Shown here: in pieces, positions 1 to 8,399 of the stretch
How the letters are laid out: every line of letters begins with the position of its first letter
How positions within the stretch are numbered: position 1 is the stretch's first letter
DNA from: Cellulomonas phragmiteti
GTDB taxonomy: Bacteria; Actinomycetota; Actinomycetes; Actinomycetales; Cellulomonadaceae
Length of the DNA stretch: 64,000 nucleotides
Reading direction: 5' to 3'
Assembly (NCBI RefSeq): GCF_016862775.1
Contig: NZ_BONP01000014.1
Coordinates: 36,373 to 100,372, forward strand
Translations under genes and position numbers: made by a program
The notes under the pieces: model-generated
Seen by the model: the letters and a program-made list of their open reading frames with translations, nothing else
The model's database searches: none
What the model was told of the DNA's origin: nothing

Positions 1-457
1 CTGCGGCCCAGCCGGTGAGGACCCCGACGAGCCCGACGGCGAACGCGAGGCCGGTGACGACCGTGAGCTTGGCCCGCAGCGCCGGCAGCCGCGTGGGGGC
101 GGCCGCGAGCGTCGAGCGGATCTGCCCGGTGCGGTACTCCGCGGTGACGGCGACGACGCCGAGCCCGCACACGACGAGCAGCGCGAGGGTGACCCCGGAG
201 GTCACGTACGCGGGGCCGACGAAGAAGTTCGGGGGCGCGTCGGCGGCGATCGCCGCGATGCTCGAGCTGCGCATCGCGGCGAGCAGCGGGAAGAAGGCGA
301 GCGCCAGGGCGAGGGCCCACCACGTCGAGCGCAGCGAGCGGATCTTGACCCACTCGGCGGCGACCAGCCGGGAGTACGTGACGGGCTGCACGGCCGTGCG
401 CGCACGGGGGCGCGACGCGGCGGTGGCCGGGCTGGTGGGGGTGGCGGCGGTGGTCAT
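1..457 (-). CDS. ABC-2 type transporter permease, N-terminal part
   Basis: Membrane subunit of an ABC exporter; the gene runs off the left edge, so only about 152 N-terminal residues are visible. They read as a short polar N-terminus, a region like VKIRSLRSTWW typical of ABC-2 permeases just before the first helix, a first hydrophobic helix, and a second hydrophobic stretch followed by AEYRTGQIRSTL, the usual cytoplasmic loop of this family. The ATG overlaps the TGA of the upstream ATPase gene (ATGA), so the two subunits are translationally coupled and almost certainly form one transporter. Substrate cannot be read from the sequence. Confidence 0.85.
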   Translation of the reverse strand, partial: MTTAATPTSPATAASRPRARTAVQPVTYSRLVAAEWVKIRSLRSTWWALALALAFFPLLAAMRSSSIAAIAADAPPNFFVGPAYVTSGVTLALLVVCGLGVVAVTAEYRTGQIRSTLAAAPTRLPALRAKLTVVTGLAFAVGLVGVLTGWAA

Positions 458-1407
458 CGGGGGGCTCCTGCGGTGTGACGGGCGGGCGGGGACGCGTCGG
501 CGGGGGTGGAGCGGTACTCGACCTCACCGCCGGTGAGCTGCAGGTAGGCGTCCTCGAGGGACGCCTGCACGGGGGCCAGCTCGTGCAGCACGATCCCGGC
601 CCCGGCGGCGAGCGCGGCGATGGCGGGGGTCGTGCTGCCGGTGACGTCGAGCAGGTCGGCGCTCGTGGAGCGCACGTCGACGGCCGGGTCACGGCTCAGG
701 AGTGCGGCGAGCCGCGGGGCGTCAGGGGTGCGCACGCGCACGGCCGACGTCCCGGCGCGCGCGACGACCTCGGCGACGGGTGCGTCGGCGACGATCCGGC
801 CGCGCCCCACGACGATGAGGTGGTCCGCCGTGAGGGCCATCTCCGACATCAGGTGGGACGACAGGAACACGGTGCGGCCCTCGGCCGCGAGGCCGCGCAG
901 CAGGGTGCGCACCCACAGGACGCCTTCGGGGTCCAGGCCGTTGACGGGCTCGTCGAGGATGAGCGTCTGCGGGTCACCCAGCAGGGCCGCGGCGATGCCG
1001 AGCCGCTGCCCCATGCCGAGCGAGAAGTGCCCGGCGCGGCGGCGGGCCACGGACGTCAGGCCCGCGAGCTCGATGACCTCGTCGACGCGTCGGCGGTCGA
1101 TGCCGTGCGTGAGGGCGAGCGCCAGCAGGTGGTCGCGGGCCGGGCGTCCGCCGTGCACGCCCTTGGCGTCGAGCAGCACACCGACCTCGCCGAGCGGGGC
1201 GCGGTGCTGCGCGTACGGCTTGCCGTTGACCGTGACGCGGCCCGCGCTGGGGCGGTCGAGCCCGACGACCATGCGCATCGTCGTCGACTTGCCGGCGCCG
1301 TTGGGGCCCAGGAAGCCGGTGACCTTGCCGGGCTGGACGGTGAAGGTCATGCCGTCGACCACGGTCGCGCTGCCGTACCTCTTGGTCAGACCATCGGCCT
1401 CGATCAT
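454..1407 (-). CDS. ABC transporter ATP-binding protein
   Basis: ATPase subunit (317 aa) driving the adjacent ABC-2 permease. Walker A GPNGAGKST lies near residues 34-42, a slightly unusual signature FSLGMGQR near 128-135, and Walker B LILDEP near 149-154, followed by the H-loop region. I chose the ATG at 1407 because a GAGGAGG ribosome site sits just upstream and the protein then starts with the canonical MIEADGLTKRYG; a longer open frame to 1590 adds only non-conserved residues. The C-terminal ~90 residues are the variable accessory domain common in ABC-2 exporters. The gene ends in a 4-bp overlap with the permease. ABC-2 drug or lipid exporter is the likely class; substrate unknown. Confidence 0.93.
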   Translation of the reverse strand: MIEADGLTKRYGSATVVDGMTFTVQPGKVTGFLGPNGAGKSTTMRMVVGLDRPSAGRVTVNGKPYAQHRAPLGEVGVLLDAKGVHGGRPARDHLLALALTHGIDRRRVDEVIELAGLTSVARRRAGHFSLGMGQRLGIAAALLGDPQTLILDEPVNGLDPEGVLWVRTLLRGLAAEGRTVFLSSHLMSEMALTADHLIVVGRGRIVADAPVAEVVARAGTSAVRVRTPDAPRLAALLSRDPAVDVRSTSADLLDVTGSTTPAIAALAAGAGIVLHELAPVQASLEDAYLQLTGGEVEYRSTPADASPPARHTAGAPR

Positions 1408-1592
1408 GCGTCCTCCTCGTTCGGGGTGTGCCTCGAACGTACGGAGAGCCCCGGGCCACCGGGACGCCCGTGAGGACCATCCGTGCCGGGCGGTGGGGTA
1501 CGCCGCAGGGATGACCCGCGTCGGACGTCCCGGCGAGACAGGGACGGTGCGGCGTGTGACGATCGAGGTCACCGACGACAGGGAGGTCATCG

Positions 1593-1781
1593 ATGTCCGT
1601 CCCCGACGACACCGTCACGCCGACGCCCCACGAGGTCCCCGACCCGGTCGAGGCCACGGCCCCGACGGCCGATCCGGCGCTCGACGACGCCCCCGACGAC
1701 GCGCTGCCCGACGGCACGGAACCCGGCGACCCGGGCACGGTGCAGATCCCCGGCAACCGGGCCGGCAGCGGCTTCGCCTGA
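1593..1781 (+). CDS. small acidic Pro-rich peptide, copy 1 of tandem pair
   Basis: A 62-residue peptide not recognised as any family. It begins MSVPDDTVTPTPHEVPDP and is rich in D, P, E, T and A with no cysteine, ending in GNRAGSGFA. A GGGAGG ribosome site stands 6-7 nt before the ATG. The first 29 residues match those of the next gene at 27 positions, and the first ~72 nt differ at only about four bases; after that the two sequences diverge completely, apart from a C-terminal Gly-(Phe/Ile)-Ala. A constant leader with a variable tail is the layout of ribosomally made peptide precursors, but no maturation enzyme is adjacent, so this is only a possibility; a disordered adaptor or degron-like tail is equally possible. 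Confidence 0.65.
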   Translation: MSVPDDTVTPTPHEVPDPVEATAPTADPALDDAPDDALPDGTEPGDPGTVQIPGNRAGSGFA

Positions 1782-1873
1782 CGACGAGGAGACCACCCAT
1801 GTCCGTCCCCGACGACACCGTCACGCCCACGCCCGACGAGGTCCCCGACCCCGTCGAGGCCACGGCCCCGCAG
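1593..1873 (+). repeat. direct repeat, leader of the two peptide genes
   Basis: About 75 bp starting at each ATG (1593 and 1799) are nearly identical, with a period of 206 bp. The repeat begins at the start codon and stops near codon 25-29, so the duplication boundary coincides with a protein boundary instead of covering whole genes; the rest has diverged or was replaced. Confidence 0.85.
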
Positions 1874-1966
1874 GCCGACCCCGCCCCCGGCGAGAACGAG
1901 GCCGGGCAGGAGGTGCAGGAGCCGGTCGTGAAGACCTTCATCGCCCGGCGCGACGGCATCGCCTGA
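1799..1966 (+). CDS. small acidic Pro-rich peptide, copy 2 of tandem pair
   Basis: A 55-residue paralogue of the preceding gene, 17 nt downstream, with its own GAGGAG ribosome site. It starts MSVPDDTVTPTPDEVPDP and shares the leader with copy 1, then switches to a different tail with a basic, hydrophobic end, VVKTFIARRDGIA. The charge change from acidic leader to basic tail is sharp. Both copies have clear ribosome sites, near-synonymous DNA in the repeated part and the same reading frame, which argues that they are translated. Function unknown; candidate RiPP precursor or small regulatory peptide. Confidence 0.65.
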   Translation: MSVPDDTVTPTPDEVPDPVEATAPQADPAPGENEAGQEVQEPVVKTFIARRDGIA

Positions 1967-2110
1967 CCGACGCCGACCCGACGCCCGACCCGACGCCCGA
2001 CCCCGGGCGGGACCTGCGCCCCTGGCCCGTGACCCGGCCGGCACGCCACGATCGACCCGTCCACCCCGGCGGGTGGGTGACGGGCGGGGGCGACGGGCGG
2101 AGGGTCGGCG

Positions 2111-2596
2111 ATGGGCCGGTTCGAGCGGTGGCAGGCGGCCCGGCTGCGCGGGCACTACGCGGGCGGGCATGGTGACGCCTTCGCCCGCCGCGCCGCCCGG
2201 TTCTACGCCGCGCTGCACGGGACGTGGCTGACGCCGCGGCGGTGGGTGACCCTCGAGGTCCCGGGGCGGCGCACGGGCCGCCTCACGCGCTTCCCGCTCG
2301 GCATGGCCGACGTCGACGGGCACTGGTACCTGGTGTCCATGCTGGGGGAGTGCGCCTGGGTGTGGAACGTGCGCGCCGCGGACGGTCACGCCGTGCTGCG
2401 GCACGGGCGGGCGCGGCCCGTGCGGCTCGTGGAGGTGCCCGTGGCCGAGCGCGCGCCGGTGATCCGGCGCATCGTGCAGGTGGCGCCGGGCACCCGCCCG
2501 CACGTGCGCGTCGACCGGCGCGAGCCTGTGGCGGCGTTCGAGGCCGTCGCCGCCGACCACCCGGTGTTCCGGGTGGAGCCGGCCGACGCGTCGTAG
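2111..2596 (+). CDS. deazaflavin (F420)-dependent nitroreductase-family protein
   Basis: A 161-residue protein of the DUF385/Ddn split-barrel family, which uses F420H2 (sometimes other flavins) to reduce quinones, enones or nitro compounds. Seen: the VPGRRTGRLTRFPL stretch and the WYLVSMLGE and WVWNVRA blocks characteristic of this fold, in the right order and length. The ATG at 2111 has GGAGGG 6-7 nt upstream. It lies 144 nt downstream of the two small peptide genes on the same strand and may or may not be co-transcribed. The gap holds a short CGACCCGACGCC-type tandem repeat but no clear terminator. Substrate unknown. Confidence 0.8.
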   Translation: MGRFERWQAARLRGHYAGGHGDAFARRAARFYAALHGTWLTPRRWVTLEVPGRRTGRLTRFPLGMADVDGHWYLVSMLGECAWVWNVRAADGHAVLRHGRARPVRLVEVPVAERAPVIRRIVQVAPGTRPHVRVDRREPVAAFEAVAADHPVFRVEPADAS

Positions 2597-2622
2597 CGGC
2601 ACGACGCGCCGACCGACGTCCG

Positions 2623-5600
2623 TCAGCCGCGCAGCTCGCGGCGCCGGCTCACGCCCACCAGGGTCACGACGCCCGCCGCGGCGAGCAGCGCCCCCAGCGC
2701 CAGCAGGCGCAGCGGGTCGGCGCCCGTGCTCGACAGCGACCCGCGGGTCCCGCCCGCGCCCGTGGCGCTGCCGGTGGCGGTCGAGCCGCCGGACGTGCCG
2801 GGACCGGCCGTCCCGGTCGCGCCACCCGTGCCCGGGACGCCGCCACCGGTGCCACCGCCACCCGTTCCGCCGCCGGTGCCCGGGCCCGTGCCCGGACCGG
2901 TGCCCGGACCCGTCCCGGGGTCCGTCCCCGGGTCCGGCACGGCCGCGACGTCGAGCACGGTGCCGACGCTCGCCGAGCCGCCCGGCGAGGTCACGGTGAG
3001 CCGCACCAGCGCGCCCTCGTCCGCGGCCGTCGGGGTGAGCGTCAGCGTGTGGACCGTCCGCACGGCCGGGCCGGCCGCACGCGCCGCCGGCGGCGTCTGC
3101 GTGCCCGGCACCCAGCCGACGGGCACGGGCGACCACGTCACCCCGCCGTCGCGCGAGACGTCCCAGGTGGCGGTCGCGTCGGCGGCGAGCACCGTCCACG
3201 CGATCGTCGCCGGCACGCCCGCGGTGACGGTGGTCAGCGGCCCGGCGCCGTCGAGGACCTCGGGCACCGCGGCGACGACCAGCTCGGCCGGCGCGCTCGT
3301 CACGGACACCGGGCCGGCGACCAGCGTCGCGGTGGCGACGGCTCGCACCAGCAGGCCGTCGTCGGCGAGCGTGGGCGTCAGCCGCAGCTCGGTCCCCGTG
3401 CCGACGACCGTCCACGTGCTGCCGTCCGTCGAGGCCTCCCACGTGACGTCCGGCAGCGGCCGGCCGGTGACGTCCACGGAGAACGTCACCTCCTCGTCCG
3501 GTGCCGTCGCGACGTCCTGCGGGTCCGTCACGGTCGGGGCGACGAGGACCTGCAGCGTGGCGGCCTCGGAGGTCGCGGTGCCGCGGGTGCTGGTCGCGAC
3601 CGCGCGGTACCGCGCGCCGTGCGCGTCCTCGGTGCCGGGTACCACGAGCGTCGTGCCCGTCGCCCCGGGGACGTCGACCCAGTCGCCGTCGACCTGCGTC
3701 TGCCAGGTGACGTCCGGCGTGGGACGCCCCGTGACCTGCACCTCGAACGTCGCCGACGTTCCGAGGTCGACGGTCGCGTCGACGGGCTGCGCGGTGACCG
3801 CCGGCACGGCGTCGACCGTGATCCGCGCCGCCGCGGAGGCGACGACGCCCAGCGGGTTCGCAGCGACCGCACGCACCCGCAGGTCGTGGTCGTCGGCGGT
3901 CAGCGTGCGCGTGTACGTCCACGCGGTCGCGCCGTCGACGGGGGTCCACGTCAGGCCGTCGGTCGAGGTCTGCCAGGTCGGCGCCGCCGCGGGGTTGGCC
4001 GCCGCGGCCGCGGTGAACGTCACCACCTCGCCGGCCAGGCCGGTGACGTCCTGCGGCTCCGCGGTGAACGTGGGGGCGTACCGGACCGTCAGCGTGGCGG
4101 CCGCGCTCGTGCGCGTGCCGAGCGCGTTCGTCACGACCGCGCGCACCTGCGTGCCGTCGTCGGCCGCCGTGACGTCCGTGAGCTGCAGCTGCGTGCCCGT
4201 CGCGCCGGCGTCGACCCAGTCCGTCGCACCCGCGGCGCGGCGCTGCCAGGTGACCGTCGGGGCGGGGGAGCCCGTGACGGCGACGGTGAACGTCGCGTCG
4301 TCGCCCGCGTCGAGCGTGACGTCGGCCGGGTCGGTGACCGTGGGCGCGAACCGTACCGTCACCAGCACGGGCGTCGAGGCCGCGGAGCCGGACCAGCCGG
4401 TGACGAACGCCCGCACCCGCAGGCCGTGGTCGGACTCGGCCAGCGTGCGCTCGTACGTCCAGCCGGTCGCGCCCGGCACGCCCGTCCACGACAGGCCGTC
4501 GGTGGACGCCTGCCACTGCACGGTCGGGGCGGGGTACCCGGCCGCGGCGGCGGTGAACGTCGCGACGTCACCGGGCTCACCGGTCACGGGCTGCGGCTGC
4601 AGCGTGAACGTGGGGCCGTGCGAGACGCGCAGCGTCGCCACGCCGCTCGTCGCCGAGCCGTGCGGGTTGGTCAGGACGGCGCGCACCTGCGTGCCGTCCT
4701 GGGCGACCTCGAGGTCCTCGAGCGTGAGCGTCGTCGCGGTCCCGGCGACGGTGGTCCACGTCGCCGCGCCCGGAGCGAGCTGCTCCCAGCGGACCGTCGG
4801 GGCGGGCGTGCCCGTGCCGGCCACCGTGAACGTGGCCGTGCCGCCGACCCCGACCGTCGTGCTCGCGGGCGACGTGGTGACCACCGGCGGCACCTGCAGG
4901 GTCACCCGCGCGACCCCCGTGGGGACCTCACCCGTGGTGCCGCTCGCGACGGCCCGCACGGACAGCTCGTGGTCGTCGGCGCCCAGCGTGCGCGTGTACG
5001 TCCACGACGTCGCACCGGGCACGTCGGTCCACGCGCTGCCGTCGGTCGACGTCTGCCAGCGGACCGTCGGCGCCGGGTGGCCGGCCGCGCTCGCGGTGAA
5101 CGTCACCTCGTCGCCGATGCCGCCGGCGACGTCCTGCGGGTCGACCAGGTCGACGGGGCCGTGCGTGACCGACAGTGTGGCCGGGGCGGACGTGGCGGAC
5201 CCCGCGGTGCTCGTGAAGACCGCCCGGACCTGGCTGGCGTGGTCGGTGCGCGTGCGGTCGGCCAGGGTCAGGGTGGTGCTCGTCGCGCCGCTGAGGTCGG
5301 CCCACGTGCCCGACGCGTCGGCGCGCTGCTGCCACTGGACGCCCGGCGCCGGGGCGCCGCTCGCGGTGGCCGTGAACGTGGCGGTCCCGCCATCGGCGAC
5401 CTCGGTGTCGACCGGGTCGAGCGTGACCGCCGGGGGCACGGCGACGTCCAGCGCCGCGTCGGTGCCGACGCCGTCGACGGTCGAGGTGATGGTCGTCGCG
5501 CCGGTCGCCGTGAAGGTCGCGGTGGCCGTGCCGGCCGTCCCCAGGGCGGTGTCGCTCGTGGTGAACGTGGCGCCGGCCCACGTGACGGGCGCGCCCGCCA

Positions 5601-6858
5601 TCGCGCCGAGCAGGGCGGCGCTCGGCGTCGAGCCGTCGGACAGCTGCACGCCGACGGTGGCGGTGACGCCCTGCCCCGCGGTCGTGGCGGTCGGGTCGAC
5701 GGTGGTGGAGACCGTCGCGTGCGGGGCGGTGGCCGCGCCACCTGCGGAGTCGCACGCCCCGGCGAGGTCGTTGCACCCCCACCACGTGCGCACGGCGGTC
5801 GCGGCGCCGCTGAGGCCGACGCGCGTCGGCACGCCCGCGACGACCACGACGTTGTCGACGATCCGCGCGTCGCTGACCGAGCCGTCCGCCAGGTGCACGG
5901 CCGCGACGGCGGACGTCGCACCGGTCGCCCGGTTGCCCGCGACGGACACCCCGGTGAGCGTGGCCGTGCCCGCCGCGACGCGGACCGCCGAGCCGAGCAC
6001 GGGACCGCCGCCGACGAGCACCGTGCTGGACTCCAGGCGCGTGCCGGTCACCGTGGTCGTCGGGTCGCCCCACGCCACGTCCAGCGCGCCGCCGCCGACG
6101 GTCGCCCCGGTGGTCGTGGCGTCGACCGTGTTGTCCGTGAGGACCGAGTCGAGGACCGTGACGGACTCCGTGCCGCCGACGCCGGTGAAGCCGATGGCCC
6201 CGCCCGCGGCGCCGACCGCCACGTTGCCGGTGAACGTGCAGCGCTCGACCAGCAGCGTCCCGCCCGTCATCGACACCGCGCCGCCCACGTCGGCCGACGT
6301 GCCCGTCGCGCCGGGAGCGTTGCGGCTGCCCGTGACGGCGCAGTCCCGCAGCGTCAGGGAGTCGGGGGCGCCCGGGTCGCCGGTGCCGGCGACGATCGCA
6401 CCGCCGCCGCCGGTCCCCGCCTGGCCGACCCCGTTGCGCAGCGTCACGCCCTCGACGGTGAGGTCCACGCCGCCGACGAACGACGGGTCGACGTCGAGCA
6501 CGCGCGACGCCCCGGCGGCGTCGACGACCGTCGTCGCCGCCCCCGCACCGCGCAGCGTCACGTCCAGCGCGTCTCCCGGGTCGACGGTCAGCGCCCCGGC
6601 CGTGAGCGTGTAGGTGCCGGCGGGCAGCTCGACGACGGCCTCGGCCTCGTCGCCCGCCCGGCACAGCGCCTCGCGCAGCGAGACGAGCGGGAGGCCGTCG
6701 TCGCAGGCGGGCCCGACGGGCGCGTCGGCGGTCGTCGTGACCCCGATGACCGTCGCCGCCGCGTACGCCGGAGCGGCGACGACGCCCGCCGCGACCACCA
6801 CGAACACGCCCAAACCGGCAGCAACCGGGCGGCGGATAGCCCTCTGACCTGGGAACAT
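2623..6858 (-). CDS. large secreted Ig-repeat surface protein with sorting-like C-terminus
   Basis: A ~1411-residue cell-surface protein. In order: a Sec signal peptide (residues 1-33, cleavage after AYA); a CSLREA-type motif VSLREAL near 59-65 followed by LPAGTYTL and right-handed beta-helix-like repeats to ~400; one Big-like domain; nine Ig-like domains of ~85 aa (about 474-1304) in which two types alternate; a Gly/Thr/Pro-rich wall-spanning stretch built on GTGPGTGPGTG; and a C-terminus LSSTGADPL + hydrophobic helix + RRRELRG. The last is the layout of a sortase substrate, though LSSTG differs from LPXTG and is closer to the LAXTG class. Start chosen at 6858 because it gives a good signal peptide and has a TAGTGT hexamer 7 nt upstream; a longer frame to 6960 adds a non-signal extension. 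Likely adhesion or surface-layer role; ligand unknown. Confidence 0.85.
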   Translation of the reverse strand: MFPGQRAIRRPVAAGLGVFVVVAAGVVAAPAYAAATVIGVTTTADAPVGPACDDGLPLVSLREALCRAGDEAEAVVELPAGTYTLTAGALTVDPGDALDVTLRGAGAATTVVDAAGASRVLDVDPSFVGGVDLTVEGVTLRNGVGQAGTGGGGAIVAGTGDPGAPDSLTLRDCAVTGSRNAPGATGTSADVGGAVSMTGGTLLVERCTFTGNVAVGAAGGAIGFTGVGGTESVTVLDSVLTDNTVDATTTGATVGGGALDVAWGDPTTTVTGTRLESSTVLVGGGPVLGSAVRVAAGTATLTGVSVAGNRATGATSAVAAVHLADGSVSDARIVDNVVVVAGVPTRVGLSGAATAVRTWWGCNDLAGACDSAGGAATAPHATVSTTVDPTATTAGQGVTATVGVQLSDGSTPSAALLGAMAGAPVTWAGATFTTSDTALGTAGTATATFTATGATTITSTVDGVGTDAALDVAVPPAVTLDPVDTEVADGGTATFTATASGAPAPGVQWQQRADASGTWADLSGATSTTLTLADRTRTDHASQVRAVFTSTAGSATSAPATLSVTHGPVDLVDPQDVAGGIGDEVTFTASAAGHPAPTVRWQTSTDGSAWTDVPGATSWTYTRTLGADDHELSVRAVASGTTGEVPTGVARVTLQVPPVVTTSPASTTVGVGGTATFTVAGTGTPAPTVRWEQLAPGAATWTTVAGTATTLTLEDLEVAQDGTQVRAVLTNPHGSATSGVATLRVSHGPTFTLQPQPVTGEPGDVATFTAAAAGYPAPTVQWQASTDGLSWTGVPGATGWTYERTLAESDHGLRVRAFVTGWSGSAASTPVLVTVRFAPTVTDPADVTLDAGDDATFTVAVTGSPAPTVTWQRRAAGATDWVDAGATGTQLQLTDVTAADDGTQVRAVVTNALGTRTSAAATLTVRYAPTFTAEPQDVTGLAGEVVTFTAAAAANPAAAPTWQTSTDGLTWTPVDGATAWTYTRTLTADDHDLRVRAVAANPLGVVASAAARITVDAVPAVTAQPVDATVDLGTSATFEVQVTGRPTPDVTWQTQVDGDWVDVPGATGTTLVVPGTEDAHGARYRAVATSTRGTATSEAATLQVLVAPTVTDPQDVATAPDEEVTFSVDVTGRPLPDVTWEASTDGSTWTVVGTGTELRLTPTLADDGLLVRAVATATLVAGPVSVTSAPAELVVAAVPEVLDGAGPLTTVTAGVPATIAWTVLAADATATWDVSRDGGVTWSPVPVGWVPGTQTPPAARAAGPAVRTVHTLTLTPTAADEGALVRLTVTSPGGSASVGTVLDVAAVPDPGTDPGTGPGTGPGTGPGTGGGTGGGGTGGGVPGTGGATGTAGPGTSGGSTATGSATGAGGTRGSLSSTGADPLRLLALGALLAAAGVVTLVGVSRRRELRG
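2945..5435 (-). repeat. array of nine Ig-like domain repeats, alternating A/B types
   Basis: DNA coding the Ig array of the surface protein. Odd-numbered domains end in a DDGTQVRAVVTN-like block, even-numbered ones carry WQTSTDGLTWT and WTYTRTL blocks, so the effective repeat unit is a two-domain pair of about 525 bp. Copies are clearly diverged, not identical. Confidence 0.8.
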
Positions 6859-6865
6859 GTAGCGA

Positions 6866-6871
6866 ACACTA
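6866..6871 (-). promoter_or_regulatory. candidate leaderless -10 (TAGTGT) of the Ig-repeat gene
   Basis: TAGTGT on the minus strand is separated from the ATG at 6858 by exactly 7 nt, with no ribosome site in between. This is the usual actinobacterial arrangement in which transcription starts at the start codon. The 122-bp gap to the divergent gene at 6981 holds nothing else I can name. Confidence 0.5.
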
Positions 6872-6980
6872 GAGAGATTCACCCGGGAGGAAGGGCCCGT
6901 CGGCAGGGTGAAACTCCTAGGCTCGCGCCGACCGGACGGGACGCCCCCGCGCGGCGACACAGCCCAGGAGGTGGGACGCG

Positions 6981-7388
6981 GTGACCACGACCCCGACGAC
7001 CACGGCGACCGGGGTGACCCGGCGCACGGTCCTCGCGGCGGGGGCCGGCGTCGCCGGTGCCGTCACGCTCGGCGCCGCCGCCGGTGTGCAGGTCCTCTTC
7101 CCGGACCTGCCGCTCGACGGCGAGGTCCTGTCCCGCATGGTCGGCCAGACGTTCGTCGACACCCAGACCGGTGCCCGGCTGGTCCTGGCGACCGTCGACG
7201 GGTTCGCCGGCGCCGCGGCCACCGCCGAGCAGTTCGCCCTCGTCCTCGTCGCCGACGGCGAGCCGTTGCCCGCCGCGACGCGCACGCTGCGGCACCCGGA
7301 CGGCGACCTGCGCGTCTACCTCGGACCCGTGAGCCCCGACGGCCTCACCCTTGAGGCCGTCGTCAACCGCGCGGGAGGTGCCCGGTGA
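6981..7388 (+). CDS. DUF6916-like protein with Tat-like signal
   Basis: A 135-residue protein starting at GTG with AGGAGG upstream. The N-terminus contains TRRTVLAAGAGVAGAV, a twin-arginine motif followed by a hydrophobic stretch, suggesting Tat export or membrane anchoring. The remainder (FVDTQTGARLVLATVDGF to the YLGPVSPDG end) resembles the small DUF6916 proteins found beside MdpB/tail-collar genes. Its stop overlaps the next GTG (GTGA), so it is coupled to the collar genes. Biochemical role unknown; context suggests a partner of the collar-domain proteins. Confidence 0.6.
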   Translation: MTTTPTTTATGVTRRTVLAAGAGVAGAVTLGAAAGVQVLFPDLPLDGEVLSRMVGQTFVDTQTGARLVLATVDGFAGAAATAEQFALVLVADGEPLPAATRTLRHPDGDLRVYLGPVSPDGLTLEAVVNRAGGAR

Positions 7389-8389
7389 CCGGGTTCATCG
7401 GCGAGGTCAGGATGTTCGGCGCGACGTTCGTGCCCCGCGGGTGGGTGCCGTGCGACGGCCGCCTGCTGTCGATCTCCGAGCACCAGGCCGCGTTCACGGT
7501 CATCGGCACGACGTACGGCGGCGACGGCCAGAGCACCTTCGCCGTCCCCGACCTGAGGGGGCGCACCCCGCTGGGCGCCGGCACAGGGCCCGGACGCACA
7601 CCGCGCACGCTCGGCGAGGTCGGCGGATCCGAGACCGTGACGCTCACGACGCAGCAGATGCCAGGGCACCAGCACCCCGTGCTGGCGTCCGGCGCGCAGG
7701 CCACCGCGACCTCGCCCGACGGCGCCACGTGGGGCGTCGCGCCGGACTCCGCGCCCTACGCCGCCCCGCCGGGCGCGGTCACGATGGCGCCGCAGGCGCT
7801 CGGCGCGGCTGGCGGCAACCTGCCGCACGAGAACCGCTCACCCGTGCTGGGCGTCGTGTTCGGGCTCTGCGTCGAGGGGTACTACCCCACGGGCGACGAC
7901 GACGACACCACGATGGGCGAGATCCGGCTCTGGGCCGGCCCGACGCCCCCGGGACGGTGGCTCGTCTGCGACGGCTCGCAGCTGTCGATCTCCACGAACC
8001 AGGCGCTGTTCAGCATCCTCGGCACGCAGTTCGGTGGCAACGGCGTCCAGACGTTCGCCCTGCCGGACCTGCGCGGGCGCGTGCCGGTGCACGCCGGGGC
8101 ATCCGCGACCAGCGGCGCGACGGGTGGGGCCGAGCAGGTCACCGTCCTGACCAGCCAGCTGCCGCAGCACACCCACACGGCGCAGGCCACCACCGCGGCC
8201 GCCACCTCGGGGTCGCCCGCGGGGACGACGTGGGCCGTGGCCGAGCGCCCCCGGTACGCCCCGAGCCCGCAGGTGGCTGCCACCCCCAGCGGTGTCAGCG
8301 GCGCCACGCAGCCGCACCCCAACATGCCGCCGTACACCGTGCTGTCGTTCGTCATCGCGACGCAGGGCGTCTACCCGAGCCGCAACTGA
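7385..8389 (+). CDS. tandem tail-collar domain protein (MdpB-like)
   Basis: A 334-residue protein made of two copies of the phage tail-collar (microcystin-dependent protein) module. Module 1 (about 1-170) carries FIGEVRMFGATFVPRGW, LLSIS, GGDGQSTFAVPDLRGR and a C-terminal HEN block; module 2 (about 177-334) repeats the pattern with MGEIRLWAG, LSISTNQALFS, GGNGVQTFALPDLRGR and HPNMPPY. No other tail genes surround it, so it is not part of a prophage; in many bacteria such collar genes occur in small stand-alone clusters of unknown function. The fusion of two modules, followed by a separate third module, is notable. No signal peptide is visible. Confidence 0.85.
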   Translation: MTGFIGEVRMFGATFVPRGWVPCDGRLLSISEHQAAFTVIGTTYGGDGQSTFAVPDLRGRTPLGAGTGPGRTPRTLGEVGGSETVTLTTQQMPGHQHPVLASGAQATATSPDGATWGVAPDSAPYAAPPGAVTMAPQALGAAGGNLPHENRSPVLGVVFGLCVEGYYPTGDDDDTTMGEIRLWAGPTPPGRWLVCDGSQLSISTNQALFSILGTQFGGNGVQTFALPDLRGRVPVHAGASATSGATGGAEQVTVLTSQLPQHTHTAQATTAAATSGSPAGTTWAVAERPRYAPSPQVAATPSGVSGATQPHPNMPPYTVLSFVIATQGVYPSRN

Positions 8390-8399
8390 AGGAGACGAC

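Noticed and set aside
1976..2010. Short CGACCCGACGCC repeat as a regulatory or CRISPR-like array
   Set aside because: Only two to three adjacent units without spacers; simple slippage repeat.
974..4516. Very long open frames opposite or inside the surface-protein gene and its neighbours (up to ~1180-1586 codons)
   Set aside because: Arg/Gly/Ala-rich low-complexity translations without domains; they arise because stop codons are rare in GC-rich DNA. The Ig-repeat frame explains the region.
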